A stretch of DNA of 64,000 nt from Tabrizicola thermarum (GTDB taxonomy: Bacteria > Pseudomonadota > Alphaproteobacteria > Rhodobacterales > Rhodobacteraceae), in NCBI RefSeq assembly GCF_003574395.1, contig NZ_QMJY01000083.1, positions 62,001-126,000 of the forward strand. Reading direction: 5' to 3'. Shown here in pieces: positions 35,393-44,280 of this stretch. The translations under genes were made by a program, and so were the position numbers. Every line of letters starts with the position of its first letter. Position 1 is the stretch's first letter. The notes beneath the pieces are model-generated. The model did not search any database. It saw only the letters and a program-made list of their open reading frames with translations, and was not told the DNA's origin.

Positions 35393-36445
35393 TCAGATCG
35401 ACAGCCTGACTGGCGCGGCACCGGGTATGCCTTGCGTGCCGCGCTCGCGGTAGGGCGTGGTGTGATAGTGGCTGCGATAGCACTTCGAGAAATGCGACGG
35501 CGAGGCGAAACCGCAGGCCAGCGCCACGTTGATGACGCTCATGTCGGTCTGCATCAACAGGTTCCGCGCCTTCTGCAGGCGCAGCTCCATGTAATAACGC
35601 TTGGGGCTGCGGTTCAGATAGCGGCGGAACAGCCGTTCCAGCTGGCGGGTGGACATGCCCACTTCCTCGGCCAGATCGGCGGGCGACATCGGGTCTTCGA
35701 TGTTGCCCTCCATCATCTGGATCACCTGGGAGAGCTTCGGGTGCCGCACGCCGATCCGGGTCGGAATCGACAGCCGCTGGGTGTCCTGATCGGTGCGGAT
35801 CGTCGAATAGATCAGCTGGTCGGCCACGGTATTGGCCAGATCCTCGCCATGGTCGGCGGCGATGATCTTCAGCATCAGGTCTATGGAGGAAATCCCCCCC
35901 GCCGTCGTCCAGCGGTTGCCGTCCATCACATAGACCGACTTGGTCAGCTTCACATCCTCGAATTCCTCGGCGAAACCGTCCTGGTTTTCCCAGTGGATCG
36001 TCGCCTTCTTCCCATCCAGCAGACCCGCCTTGGCCAGCGCGTGGCCCCCGGTGCAGATGCCGCCGATGGTCACGCCACGCCGCGCCTCGCGCCGCAGCCA
36101 GTTCACCACGCCCTTGGTCGTGGTGCGCTGGATGTCGAGACCGCCGCAGACAAGGATCGTGTCCTCGCGGTCCATCTCCTCAAGCCCGATGTCCAGCCGG
36201 AAGGTCGCGCCGTTGGAACAGGTCTTCTCGGTCCCTTCTCCAGCCAGCACCCAAGTGTAAAGCGTCTCGCCCGCAACCCGGTTGGCCAGCCGCAGGGGTT
36301 CGATGGCCCCGGCAAAGGAGATCATCGTGAACCTGTCCAGAAGCACGAAGACGAACCGCCTTGCGGAAGAGGACTTCTGCGTCTGGGTGGCCTTGCGCGG
36401 CGCGAGCGTCATGTCTGCGACCTGAATATGTCGTTTGCAAGCCAT
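35393..36445 (-). CDS. GlxA-family (AraC-type) regulator, GbdR-like
   Basis: A 350-residue transcription regulator with an N-terminal DJ-1/PfpI-type domain (about 28-200; [29 protein letters not shown] and [16 protein letters not shown] with the nucleophile-elbow Cys) and a C-terminal AraC/XylS double helix-turn-helix ([25 protein letters not shown] and [21 protein letters not shown]). In Pseudomonas, proteins of this type (GbdR) sense glycine betaine/dimethylglycine and activate their catabolism. Its position beside the Liv transporter and the dimethylglycine-dehydrogenase-like gene supports such a role, by inference. Start ATG 36445. Confidence 0.88.
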   Translation of the reverse strand: MACKRHIQVADMTLAPRKATQTQKSSSARRFVFVLLDRFTMISFAGAIEPLRLANRVAGETLYTWVLAGEGTEKTCSNGATFRLDIGLEEMDREDTILVCGGLDIQRTTTKGVVNWLRREARRGVTIGGICTGGHALAKAGLLDGKKATIHWENQDGFAEEFEDVKLTKSVYVMDGNRWTTAGGISSIDLMLKIIAADHGEDLANTVADQLIYSTIRTDQDTQRLSIPTRIGVRHPKLSQVIQMMEGNIEDPMSPADLAEEVGMSTRQLERLFRRYLNRSPKRYYMELRLQKARNLLMQTDMSVINVALACGFASPSHFSKCYRSHYHTTPYRERGTQGIPGAAPVRLSI

Positions 36446-36569
36446 CGAAACCCAATTTCAGGCCAGCCGCAAGGGCCGAAAGCAGTGGTTTTCGCCCAAT
36501 CGCCCTTTGCAAAGGCGGAAACGGGGGCGTATACCGCAGCCCGATCTGCCAAGGGACCGGAGTGGGACG

Positions 36570-37940
36570 ATGACCAAGGGATGGACGAAATCGGCATGGC
36601 GCGCAAAGCCGCGGGTCCAGATGCCGGATTATCCCGATCAGGCGGCGCTGCAAGCGGTCGAGGCGAAGTTGTCGAAATACCCGCCGCTGGTCTTTGCCGG
36701 CGAGGCGCGGCGGCTGAAGAAGCATCTGGCCCTGGCCGGGGAAGGCAAGGCGTTCCTCTTGCAGGGCGGCGATTGCGCGGAAAGTTTCGCCGAGTTTTCG
36801 GCCGACAACATCCGCGACACTTTCCGCGTCATGCTCCAGATGGCGGTGGTGCTGACCTATGCCGCCAAGGTGCCGGTCATCAAGGTGGGCCGGATGGCGG
36901 GCCAGTTCGCCAAGCCGCGCTCGGCCCCGACCGAGGTCGTGGGCGGGGTGGAGCTGCCCAGCTACAAGGGCGACATCATCAACGGCTTCGAGCCCACGCC
37001 CGAGGCGCGGATCCCCGATCCGAACCGCATGTTGCAGGCCTATACCCAGGCGGCGGCCAGCCTGAACCTGCTGCGCGCCTTCTCGACAGGCGGTTTCGCC
37101 GACATCCACCGGGTCCATTCCTGGACGCTGGGCTTTGCCGAACATGACAAGGCCGAGCGGTACCGCGAGATGGCGAACCGCATTTCCGACGCGCTGGACT
37201 TCATGAACGCGGCCGGGGTCAACAGCGACACCGCGAACGAACTGGCGCGGGTGGACTTCTACACCAGCCACGAGGCGCTGCTGCTGGAATATGAAGAGGC
37301 GCTGTGCCGGGTGGATTCGATCACCGGCCAGCCGGTGGCGGGATCGGGTCACATGATCTGGATCGGCGACCGCACGCGGCAGCCCGATGGCGCGCATGTC
37401 GAGTTCTGCCGGGGCGTGCTGAACCCGATCGGGCTGAAATGCGGGCCCTCGACCACGGCGGAGGATCTGAAGGTCCTGATGGCCAAGCTGAACCCGGAAA
37501 ACGAGCCGGGCCGGCTGACCCTGATCGCGCGGTTCGGGGCGGGCAAGGTCGGCGATCATCTGCCGCGCCTGATCAGGACGGTGCGCGAGGAAGGGGCCAA
37601 TGTGGTCTGGTCCTGCGACCCGATGCACGGCAATACGATCAAGGCGGCCTCGGGCTACAAGACGCGGCCCTTCGACAGCGTGCTGCGAGAGGTGCGCGAG
37701 TTCTTCGCCATCCACAAGGCGGAAGGCACGATCCCCGGCGGCGTGCATTTCGAGATGACGGGGCAGGACGTGACCGAATGCACCGGCGGCCTGCGCGCGG
37801 TGTCGGACGAGAACCTGGCGGACCGCTATCACACAGCCTGCGACCCGCGGCTGAACGCCAGCCAGTCGCTGGAACTGGCGTTCTTGGTGGCCGAGGAGCT
37901 GTCCTCGCAGCGCGAGGCCGCGCGCCGCATCGCGCTCTGA
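36570..37940 (+). CDS. aroG: Class II 3-deoxy-7-phosphoheptulonate synthase
   Basis: A 456-residue class II (plant-type) DAHP synthase, first step of the shikimate pathway: phosphoenolpyruvate plus erythrose 4-phosphate to DAHP. Visible are [57 protein letters not shown] and [15 protein letters not shown], which hold the metal and substrate ligands. Length matches the class II enzymes, unlike 350-residue AroF/G/H. ATG 36570 is used (GGAGTGGGACG upstream); the frame is open further upstream without similarity. A strong terminator follows. Confidence 0.94.
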   Translation: MTKGWTKSAWRAKPRVQMPDYPDQAALQAVEAKLSKYPPLVFAGEARRLKKHLALAGEGKAFLLQGGDCAESFAEFSADNIRDTFRVMLQMAVVLTYAAKVPVIKVGRMAGQFAKPRSAPTEVVGGVELPSYKGDIINGFEPTPEARIPDPNRMLQAYTQAAASLNLLRAFSTGGFADIHRVHSWTLGFAEHDKAERYREMANRISDALDFMNAAGVNSDTANELARVDFYTSHEALLLEYEEALCRVDSITGQPVAGSGHMIWIGDRTRQPDGAHVEFCRGVLNPIGLKCGPSTTAEDLKVLMAKLNPENEPGRLTLIARFGAGKVGDHLPRLIRTVREEGANVVWSCDPMHGNTIKAASGYKTRPFDSVLREVREFFAIHKAEGTIPGGVHFEMTGQDVTECTGGLRAVSDENLADRYHTACDPRLNASQSLELAFLVAEELSSQREAARRIAL

Positions 37941-37960
37941 CCTGGTTTTGGAAGACAAGG

Positions 37961-37989
37961 AAACGGCGGGGTGCAGCCCCGCCGTTTTT
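37961..37989 (+). terminator. Intrinsic terminator after the DAHP synthase gene
   Basis: An 11-bp stem AAACGGCGGGG/CCCCGCCGTTT with a 5-base loop (TGCAG) is followed by further T residues (positions 37985-37989 are all T). It lies 21 bases after the stop codon. The hairpin sits directly at the 3' end of the convergent PAS_5 gene and may serve both. Confidence 0.9.
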
Positions 37990-38606
37990 CATTCCGCGCT
38001 GTGCACCAGGGCCAGATGGCCCTTGCGCCGCAGGGGGGCTGCGGCCGGGGCGGGTTCGACGGTCGGCGGCGGGGCGATGCGCAGGGCCTCTTCGCGCCGC
38101 GACAGGATTTGCAGTTTGCAGCGCGAGGGGGCCGGTTCGGCAAATCCCATCACGCCCAGCACCAGGCGCCCGCCTGTCTCGTCATCGAGCGGCAGAAGCA
38201 GAAGCCGCGCCACCGCCCCCCATCCCGGCGCGCGGTCCGAGGCGAGGTCGATCTCGGCCAGGGCCGGGCCGGTGAAAACCTTTTCCAGCGTCTCGGCCAG
38301 CGGCCCCCGTGACTCGGGCGCGAAGAGGCAGCTGAGCGGCAGGCCGCGGATGTCGAGCCCGGCAAAATCGGTCAGGCCCGAGCCCGCGATGCGGATCCGG
38401 GCGATGCCGCGACCGATGCGGTCGGCAAGAAAGACGCGGTCCAGCACTCCGACCAGCCCACGCGGATCGACGGCCTTGCGTTGGGGCAGCGCGGCGCCCT
38501 GGCGCAACCCCTCCCAGTAGGCGCGGGTCTGCGACAGGCCCGGGGGGACAGGCGGAAGGGCGGGGCGAGACGGTTGCCGGAGCCGGTCGAGAAATCCCAG
38601 GGTCAT
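37989..38606 (-). CDS. PAS_5-type PAS domain protein
   Basis: A 205-residue protein with a central PAS_5 (DUF1427-like) domain, about residues 25-165. Its markers are YWEGLRQGAALPQRKAVDPRGL, IRIAGSGLTDFAGLDIRGLPLSCLF and LLLPLDDETGGRLVLGVMGF. The C-terminal tail is proline-rich and basic. Such proteins in alphaproteobacteria are soluble single-domain sensors whose output is unclear. ATG 38606 is preceded by GAAACGGAGACAAAG. Divergent from yicC with about 155 bases between. Confidence 0.75.
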   Translation of the reverse strand: MTLGFLDRLRQPSRPALPPVPPGLSQTRAYWEGLRQGAALPQRKAVDPRGLVGVLDRVFLADRIGRGIARIRIAGSGLTDFAGLDIRGLPLSCLFAPESRGPLAETLEKVFTGPALAEIDLASDRAPGWGAVARLLLLPLDDETGGRLVLGVMGFAEPAPSRCKLQILSRREEALRIAPPPTVEPAPAAAPLRRKGHLALVHSAE

Positions 38607-38761
38607 CTTTGTCTCCGTTTCCTGCAACACGCCCCTTGCGGGGCCTCTGCCCGCCGCGCGATGAAGGCAAGATACCCCGGATCGGTTGGATTCGGTCGAA
38701 AATCTAATCAAATGGTAAACATCGCGCCTTCGGTTTCGGGCCGGGGCGCAGAAAGGACCGC

Positions 38762-39655
38762 ATGATCTCGATGACAGGCTTCGCCGCGCGGCGGGGGTCT
38801 GGGGCAGGCTATGCCTGGGTCTGGGACCTGCGGTCGGTGAACGGCAAGGGGCTGGACCTGCGGCTGCGGGTGCCCGACTGGATCGACGGGCTGGAAGCGG
38901 CGGTCCGGGCAGAGCTGCAAAGGGCGATCACGCGCGGCAATGTCAGTCTGACGCTGAGGGTCACGCAGGACGACGCGCGCGAAGAGGCCGGGTTCCGTCT
39001 GAACGAGACGGCGCTGGCTGCGGCGCTGGCGGCGCTGGGGCGGGTCGAGGCGGCGGCGATGGCGGCAGGCGTGACGCTGCGCCAGCCTACCGGGGCGGAT
39101 GTCCTGACCCTGCGCGGCGTGATCGACCAGGCGGGGCAAGAGACCGACACCGCCCCGCTGCGAACGGCTCTTCTGGCCGATCTCGCGGGCCTGCTGGCCG
39201 ATTTCGCGGCCATGCGCGCGACCGAAGGCGCCGCCCTTGCGGGCGTCCTGTCGGCGCAGCTGGACCGGATCGCCAGCCTGACCGCCGCAGCGAAGGCCGA
39301 AACCGCCACCCGTGCCACCACTCAGGCCGAGGCGCTGCGCGAAGCCCTTGCCCGCGTGCTGTCCGCCACCGAGGCGGTCGACGAGACGCGACTGGCGCAA
39401 GAGCTTGCCCTGCTGGCCGTCAAGACCGACGTGACCGAGGAACTTGACCGCCTCTCGGCCCATGTCGACGCCGCCCGGGGCCATCTGGCCGAGGCAGGCT
39501 CGGTCGGGCGCAGGCTGGATTTCCTGATGCAGGAATTCATGCGCGAGGCGAACACCCTGTGCTCCAAGGCGCAGTCGCTGGCCCTGACCCGGATCGGCCT
39601 TGACCTGAAAACCGTGATCGATCAGATGCGCGAGCAGGTCCAGAATGTGGAATGA
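38762..39655 (+). CDS. yicC: YicC/YloC family endoribonuclease
   Basis: A 297-residue protein of the YicC family, RNases (E. coli YicC cleaves small RNAs such as RyhB). It has the characteristic start MISMTGFA, then WDLRSVNGKGLDLRLRVP, and the DUF1732 C-terminal part RRLDFLMQEFMREANTLCSKA with conserved Gln-Glu. It is first in a three-gene unit: gmk follows after 3 bases and a carbonic anhydrase-like gene overlaps gmk. yicC-gmk is a widespread gene pair. Confidence 0.93.
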   Translation: MISMTGFAARRGSGAGYAWVWDLRSVNGKGLDLRLRVPDWIDGLEAAVRAELQRAITRGNVSLTLRVTQDDAREEAGFRLNETALAAALAALGRVEAAAMAAGVTLRQPTGADVLTLRGVIDQAGQETDTAPLRTALLADLAGLLADFAAMRATEGAALAGVLSAQLDRIASLTAAAKAETATRATTQAEALREALARVLSATEAVDETRLAQELALLAVKTDVTEELDRLSAHVDAARGHLAEAGSVGRRLDFLMQEFMREANTLCSKAQSLALTRIGLDLKTVIDQMREQVQNVE

Positions 39656-39658
39656 CGC

Positions 39659-40303
39659 ATGACCCCCACCTCCCATCGGCGCGGGCTTCTTCTGATCCTT
39701 TCCTCGCCCTCGGGTGCGGGAAAGTCGACGCTGTCCCGGATGCTGATGGAGTGGGACCCGACGATGCGGTTTTCCATCTCGGCCACGACGCGCAAGCCCC
39801 GACCCGGGGAAGTGGACGGCCGCGAATACTATTTCCGCTCGCGCGAGGAATTCCAGGCGATGGTCGACCAGGGCCAGATGCTGGAACATGCCGAGGTCTT
39901 CGGCAATTTCTACGGCAGCCCCCGCGCGCCGGTCGAGGCCGCGATGCAGGCGGGCACCGACATCGTCTTCGACATCGACTGGCAGGGCGGCCAGCAGGTG
40001 AAACAGGCGATGCGCGGCGATGTGGTGTCGATCTTCATCCTGCCGCCCTCCATCGCCGAGCTTGACCGCCGCCTGCGCGCCCGCGCCCAGGACAGCGAAG
40101 AGGTGATCGCGGCGCGCATGGCGAAAAGCCGCGACGAGATCAGCCATTGGGCGGAATACGACTATGTGCTGGTGAACGACGACCTTGCGGTCACGTTCGA
40201 CAGGCTCAAGACCATCCTCACCGCCGAGCGGCTGAAACGCGAACGCCAGCCGCAGCTTTCTGCCTTCGTCCGCAAACTGAACGAGGAGTTCGAAGCCCGA
40301 TGA
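39659..40303 (+). CDS. gmk: Guanylate kinase
   Basis: A 214-residue nucleoside monophosphate kinase converting GMP and ATP to GDP and ADP. The P-loop is [13 protein letters not shown]; the GMP-binding part has [20 protein letters not shown] and VFGNFYGSP; the lid is [18 protein letters not shown]. All key residues are present and the length is normal. It starts at ATG 39659 three bases after the yicC stop. Confidence 0.95.
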   Translation: MTPTSHRRGLLLILSSPSGAGKSTLSRMLMEWDPTMRFSISATTRKPRPGEVDGREYYFRSREEFQAMVDQGQMLEHAEVFGNFYGSPRAPVEAAMQAGTDIVFDIDWQGGQQVKQAMRGDVVSIFILPPSIAELDRRLRARAQDSEEVIAARMAKSRDEISHWAEYDYVLVNDDLAVTFDRLKTILTAERLKRERQPQLSAFVRKLNEEFEAR

Positions 40304-40818
40304 TCTACTCGCTTGACGGTCTTGCGCCGCAGATCGCCCCCTCGGCCTGGGTATCGGATACGGCCGTTCTCTTGGGCAAAGTGGTGGTCGAGGCCGAGGC
40401 CTCGATCTGGTTCGGCGCGGTGCTGCGCGGCGACAACGAGGAGATCCGGGTCGGCGCGGGGACGAACGTGCAGGAAAACGCGGTCCTGCACACCGACATG
40501 GGCTATCCGCTGACCATCGGCGCGAACTGCACCATCGGCCACAAGGCGATGCTGCACGGCTGCACCATCGGCGAGGGCACGCTGATCGGGATGGGGGCCA
40601 CGGTCCTGAACGGCGCGAAGATCGGCAGGGGCTGTCTGATCGGCGCCTGCGCGCTGATTACCGAGGGCAAGGAGATCCCCGACGGCAGCCTGGTGATGGG
40701 CGCGCCCGGCAAGGTCGTGCGCCAGTTGGACGAGAGCGCGCGGGCGCGGCTGCTGGCCTCGGCTGCGAGCTATCAGGAAAACGCCCGCCGCTTCCGCGCC
40801 GGCCTGACCCGGATCTGA
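40300..40818 (+). CDS. Gamma-class carbonic anhydrase-like protein
   Basis: A 172-residue left-handed beta-helix protein of the gamma carbonic anhydrase family (YrdA/CaiE type). The three zinc-ligand histidines are visible in [17 protein letters not shown] (two His), with hexapeptide repeats ([28 protein letters not shown]). Many such proteins have weak or no carbonic anhydrase activity. ATG 40300 overlaps the gmk stop (ATGA), so it is translationally coupled to gmk. Confidence 0.88.
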   Translation: MIYSLDGLAPQIAPSAWVSDTAVLLGKVVVEAEASIWFGAVLRGDNEEIRVGAGTNVQENAVLHTDMGYPLTIGANCTIGHKAMLHGCTIGEGTLIGMGATVLNGAKIGRGCLIGACALITEGKEIPDGSLVMGAPGKVVRQLDESARARLLASAASYQENARRFRAGLTRI

Positions 40819-40824
40819 CCGGGG

Positions 40825-41217
40825 TCAGCCTTCTTCGATCAGTTCGATGGTGATGCCCTGCCGCGCCGCATGGCTGCGCAATTCGCGCAGGACGACCTGC
40901 CGGTTCGGCAGCTTGGGCGCCACCACGCGCAGCACCTTGCGGTAGTCCTGCGCGCCCAGCCGCTCGATGATCTCGAGCGCGTCGAAGCCCATGCAGAACA
41001 GCGGCGTCACCACCAGTTCCAGCGTCGGGGGCAGAGGAAGGACCTCCTCGAAGGCGGACAGGTCGATCGAGGCGAACTCTTCGGGCCGCAGGCTTCCTTC
41101 GGCTGCCCTCGCCTCCGGAATCCCGATAACCAGACATCTCAGCTTCCGCGACATATCGCCAGCTCGTTCCAGGTTGGGGGCCGCCAATCGCTGTAGAAGG
41201 CTTTGCGGCGCCGACAT
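40825..41217 (-). CDS. Conserved hypothetical, weakly receiver-like
   Basis: A 130-residue protein I do not recognise. It begins MSAPQSLLQRLAAPNLERAGD, then LRCLVIGIPEARAAEGS, TLELVVTPLFCMGFDALEIIERLG, and DYRKVLRVVAPKLPNRQVVLRELRSHAARQGITIELIEEG. The alternation of strands and helices resembles a receiver (Rossmann-like) fold without the acidic pocket. It is divergent from the PhoR-like kinase gene, only 112 bases apart, so a shared regulatory role is possible but unproven. Start 41217 (or internal Met at 41154). Confidence 0.6.
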   Translation of the reverse strand: MSAPQSLLQRLAAPNLERAGDMSRKLRCLVIGIPEARAAEGSLRPEEFASIDLSAFEEVLPLPPTLELVVTPLFCMGFDALEIIERLGAQDYRKVLRVVAPKLPNRQVVLRELRSHAARQGITIELIEEG

Positions 41218-41329
41218 TGTTCCGGGAAAGGGCCGGATCCGCACCGCATTACATTTACTGCGGGGAATTTACTGGTATTCCGACGCAAGACAAGACGCGG
41301 CGGGACTGCTGCCGGGGAGTGATGCCAGA

Positions 41330-42346
41330 ATGACAGAGTTCCAGATTTCCCGACTTCTGGCGGGCCTGCCGCTGCCCGCGATGCTGGTGCGGGACGGCGA
41401 GCGGGTGGAGGCCTGCAATGCGCCCGCCGTGGCCCTTCTGGGCGAGGGGATGGTGGGCCGCCACCCGGCCATCGCGGTCCGCGCCCCGACAGTGCTTGAG
41501 GCCCTGGCCGCGGCCTCGCCGGACCGCCCGCCGCAAGAGGCCCGGATGATCCAGCGTCGAGAGGGGCAGGAGCAGGTGTTCCAGGTCACCGTCTCGGCCT
41601 TGGGCGAGGGGCTGGTGCTGGTCGTCTTCCGCGACGTGACCGAGGAGGAAAGGGCGGGAGAGATGCGGCGCGACTTCGTGGCCAACGTCAGCCACGAGCT
41701 GCGCACGCCGCTGACCGCGCTGATGGGCTTCATCGAGACCTTGAAGCACGCCGCGAAGGATGACCCCCGCGCGCGGGAGATGTTCCTGGGCATCATGGAG
41801 GCCGAGGCGGGGCGGATGAACCGGCTGGTGGGGGATCTGTTGCAGCTGAGCCGGGTCGAGGCGGAAGAAAGGGTGCGTCCGCGCGACCGGGTAGAGCTGC
41901 GCGGGGTGCTGGAGGGGGTGATCTCCAGCCTGCGGGGGATGGCGGAGAAGACGGGGGATTCGGTCGTTCTGACCGGAGAGCCCGCAACGGTGCCGGGGGA
42001 CCGGGACCAACTGGTGCAGGTCTTCACGAACCTGGTCGAGAACGCGCTTAAATACGGGGCGGCGGGGCAGGCGGTGCGGGTCTCGCTGACCCCGGAGGAG
42101 ACGGTGCGGGGGCCGGCGGTGCGGGTGGAGGTGGCCGACGAGGGCGAGGGGATCGACCCGGTCCACATCCCCCGCCTGACCGAGCGGTTCTACCGGGTGG
42201 ACACCCACCGGAGCCGGGAGATGGGGGGGACGGGGCTGGGGCTGGCCATCGTGAAGCACATCGTGAGCCGGCACCGGGGGTGGCTGCGGATCGAGAGCGA
42301 GAAGGGTCGGGGGAGCCGGTTCCAGGTGGTGCTGCCGCTGGGATGA
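41330..42346 (+). CDS. PhoR-like histidine kinase, soluble PAS form
   Basis: A 338-residue sensor kinase. An N-terminal PAS domain (about 1-105, ISRLLAGLPLPAMLVRDGERVEACN) precedes the H-box FVANVSHELRTPLTALMGF, the N-box NLVENALKYGA, GEGIDPVHIPRLTERFYRVD and the G-box MGGTGLGLAIVKHI. This is the PhoR arrangement, and similar genes normally precede the pst-phoU-phoB cluster. Here no response regulator or pst gene follows, and no membrane segment is visible. It may be a degenerate or relocated PhoR or a different signalling kinase. A family A element follows. Confidence 0.85.
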   Translation: MTEFQISRLLAGLPLPAMLVRDGERVEACNAPAVALLGEGMVGRHPAIAVRAPTVLEALAAASPDRPPQEARMIQRREGQEQVFQVTVSALGEGLVLVVFRDVTEEERAGEMRRDFVANVSHELRTPLTALMGFIETLKHAAKDDPRAREMFLGIMEAEAGRMNRLVGDLLQLSRVEAEERVRPRDRVELRGVLEGVISSLRGMAEKTGDSVVLTGEPATVPGDRDQLVQVFTNLVENALKYGAAGQAVRVSLTPEETVRGPAVRVEVADEGEGIDPVHIPRLTERFYRVDTHRSREMGGTGLGLAIVKHIVSRHRGWLRIESEKGRGSRFQVVLPLG

Positions 42347-42366
42347 CGGGGGCCGCAAGGGACTCC

Positions 42367-42440
42367 GCGCCGCGCGCGGCGCTGATTTGGATGGTAAGGA
42401 TTTCAAGGGGTTGGCTGTGGGCGTTAGGGGTTTGTTAGGG
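42367..42440 (+). repeat. 3'-end palindrome element (family A), copy 2
   Basis: The palindrome GCGCCGCGCGCGGCGC (42367-42382) begins 20 bases after the kinase stop. The block with AGGGGTTGGCTGTGGG begins exactly 33 bases from the palindrome start (42400), followed by GCGTTAGGGGTTTGTTAGGG-like sequence. The rest of the gap to 42555 shows no gene; a short direct repetition of GGTGCGCAT/GGTGCGCCAT at 42454 and 42535 is seen. Confidence 0.75.
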
Positions 42441-42555
42441 GGTTGACCACGTGGGGTGCGCATACAGGGCGCACCTTTTGGGCGACGTTGGTCCTGAAGG
42501 AGCGGTCAGCATGGCGCTTGTGGCTGACGTCGATGGTGCGCCATGAATGCGCACC

Positions 42556-43026
42556 CTACGGCCGGTCTGACAGTTGGACGATCGCGTCTGCGATTCTGTC
42601 GAGTTTCCGATCCTGCTCTGACCCGATTGCGAAGGATTGGACCTCAAGCATTCCAAGAGAGGCGAGAAGCCCGGAGAAATCGGCTTCGGGACCACCCGTG
42701 GCAGCTGCCGCGCGTTGCAGTTCCCCGCTGGCCCTTGCGAAGGTGTCCGAGAAAGCAACGCGCCAGTCCGCTTCCTCAGCCCGGCCAGACACAGCCGCGA
42801 ACGTCAGAACGGCATCGCGGAGCGCCTCTGGCGCAATCTTCAGCGATTGTTCGGCCCGCATAAGGGTCACAGCTGCAACTGCTCCCGCTTGCAGCGCGCA
42901 GGCAGACAGGACTGCAAGCATCCGGCAGCCACGGTTGTCGCCTACGAACAGACTGTATCCCTTGCGCTCTGCCGCACGGTTCAAGCGGATCATCAGCAGC
43001 ATTCCGACAAGATCGGCAACCGGCAT
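42556..43026 (-). CDS. Hypothetical protein, possible small membrane-associated gene
   Basis: A 156-residue protein that I do not recognise. It starts MPVADLVGMLLMIRLN, contains a hydrophobic middle (MLAVLSACALQAGAVAAVTLM) and then a helical region with LRDAVLTFAAVSGRAEEADWRVAFSDTFARASGELQ. It is preceded at 4 bases by a 63-residue gene on the same strand. Codon use is less GC-biased than in neighbouring genes, suggesting acquisition. Could be a two-gene accessory cassette. Confidence 0.5.
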   Translation of the reverse strand: MPVADLVGMLLMIRLNRAAERKGYSLFVGDNRGCRMLAVLSACALQAGAVAAVTLMRAEQSLKIAPEALRDAVLTFAAVSGRAEEADWRVAFSDTFARASGELQRAAAATGGPEADFSGLLASLGMLEVQSFAIGSEQDRKLDRIADAIVQLSDRP

Positions 43027-43029
43027 GGA

Positions 43030-43221
43030 TTAGATGTCGGTGGCCGGGAGGCAGAAGCCCTCAGAGATCTTCCTGTCATATGACAAAAGACGGGCGCGCA
43101 GCGGGGAAAGGACGCTCGACGATGCATCCGTATTGCCGCCACCGCGCAGGGGCGCCTGATCTGTCTCGGGTTGGGCTGAAGCCTTCGTCAGTCGGAACCG
43201 TCGCCTGAGCCAGTCCAGCAT
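43030..43221 (-). CDS. Small hypothetical protein, 63 residues
   Basis: A short basic protein (MLDWLRRRFRLTKASAQ, then a serine-rich middle, ending ISEGFCLPATDI). The sequence shows no family. Its ATG (43221) has an excellent GGGGAGG ribosome site 7 bases upstream, lying within the end of the nucleoside hydrolase gene three bases away, and the next gene starts 4 bases after its stop. That tight spacing supports it as a real member of a three-gene unit. Confidence 0.5.
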   Translation of the reverse strand: MLDWLRRRFRLTKASAQPETDQAPLRGGGNTDASSSVLSPLRARLLSYDRKISEGFCLPATDI

Positions 43222-43224
43222 GTC

Positions 43225-44157
43225 TCACAACCTCCCCAACCGCTCCGTCAACAGCCGGTAGAACCCGTCCCGGTCCACGCTGCCCATGAACATCGCGTTG
43301 GGCTCTCGGTCCGTCACCCGCCACCAGTCGGCGACGGTCATGCCGAGGGTGAGCTCGGAGACCGTCTCGATCTCCACGTTCACATGGCGGCCGGTGAAGA
43401 GGGCGGGCTCCAGAAGGTAGGCGATCACGCAGGGGTCGTGCAGGGGGGCTCCCGCTGACCCGTATTTCGCGGTGTCGAAGCGTTCGAAGAAATCGGTCCA
43501 GGAGGCGACGGCCTGGCCGACGGGGGTGCCGAGGGCGCGCATCTCCTCCACCCACTCGCGGCTGGTCAGGGCCTTGTGGGTGACGTCAAGCGGCATCACC
43601 ACCAGCGGCACGCCGGATTTGAACACGATTTCAGCGGCTTCCGGGTCGACGTAGATGTTGAACTCGGCCGCGGGGGTGACGTTGCCGACCTCGAAATAGG
43701 CGCCGCCCATCAGCACGATCTCAGCCACACGGGGGATGATGTCGGGGGCGCGCCGGAAGGCGGTGGCGATGTTGGTCAGGGGCCCGAGCGGGCAGAGGGT
43801 GATGGTGCCGGGGGGGTGGGCGCGCAGGGCCTCGATGATCGCGTCGACGGCATGCTGGGGGTGGAGCGGCAGGGTCGGCTCGGGCAGCGGGATGCCGTCG
43901 AGGCCGGTCTTGCCGTGGACATATTCGGCGGTGACGAGCTTGCGTTTCATCGGCGCGTCGCAGCCGGCGTGGACGGGGGTTTGGCGGCCGGCCAGTTCGA
44001 CGATCTGGCGGGCGTTCCTTTGCGTGAGGGCAAGGGGCACGTTCCCGGCGACGGCGGTCAGCGCAAGGACCTCCAGTTCCGGGCTCGCGAGGGCGAGAAG
44101 GATGGCGACGGCGTCGTCCTGGCCGGGGTCGGTGTCGATGATGATCTTGCGGGGCAT
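43225..44157 (-). CDS. Inosine/uridine-preferring nucleoside hydrolase
   Basis: A 310-residue ribonucleoside hydrolase that splits nucleosides into base and ribose. The N-terminal calcium-binding motif IIIDTDPGQDDAVAILLAL is intact, as are GNVPLALTQRNA and the PLGPLTNIATAF loop; the active-site His appears near ARI/DPCVIAYLLEP. It probably salvages purines or pyrimidines in the cytoplasm. It begins the unit that includes two small unknown genes. Divergent from the BNR-repeat gene with 123 bases between. Confidence 0.9.
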   Translation of the reverse strand: MPRKIIIDTDPGQDDAVAILLALASPELEVLALTAVAGNVPLALTQRNARQIVELAGRQTPVHAGCDAPMKRKLVTAEYVHGKTGLDGIPLPEPTLPLHPQHAVDAIIEALRAHPPGTITLCPLGPLTNIATAFRRAPDIIPRVAEIVLMGGAYFEVGNVTPAAEFNIYVDPEAAEIVFKSGVPLVVMPLDVTHKALTSREWVEEMRALGTPVGQAVASWTDFFERFDTAKYGSAGAPLHDPCVIAYLLEPALFTGRHVNVEIETVSELTLGMTVADWWRVTDREPNAMFMGSVDRDGFYRLLTERLGRL

Positions 44158-44280
44158 GGGTGACTCCTTTGGCGCGGAGTAAGCGGGGTCGGGCGAAGTT
44201 TGTCCAGATGGTCAGGAAATTCGGCCGTGCAATGTGGCGGAAGGGGCGTAGGCTGAGGGCGTCACGCGGAGGAGGCGGCG

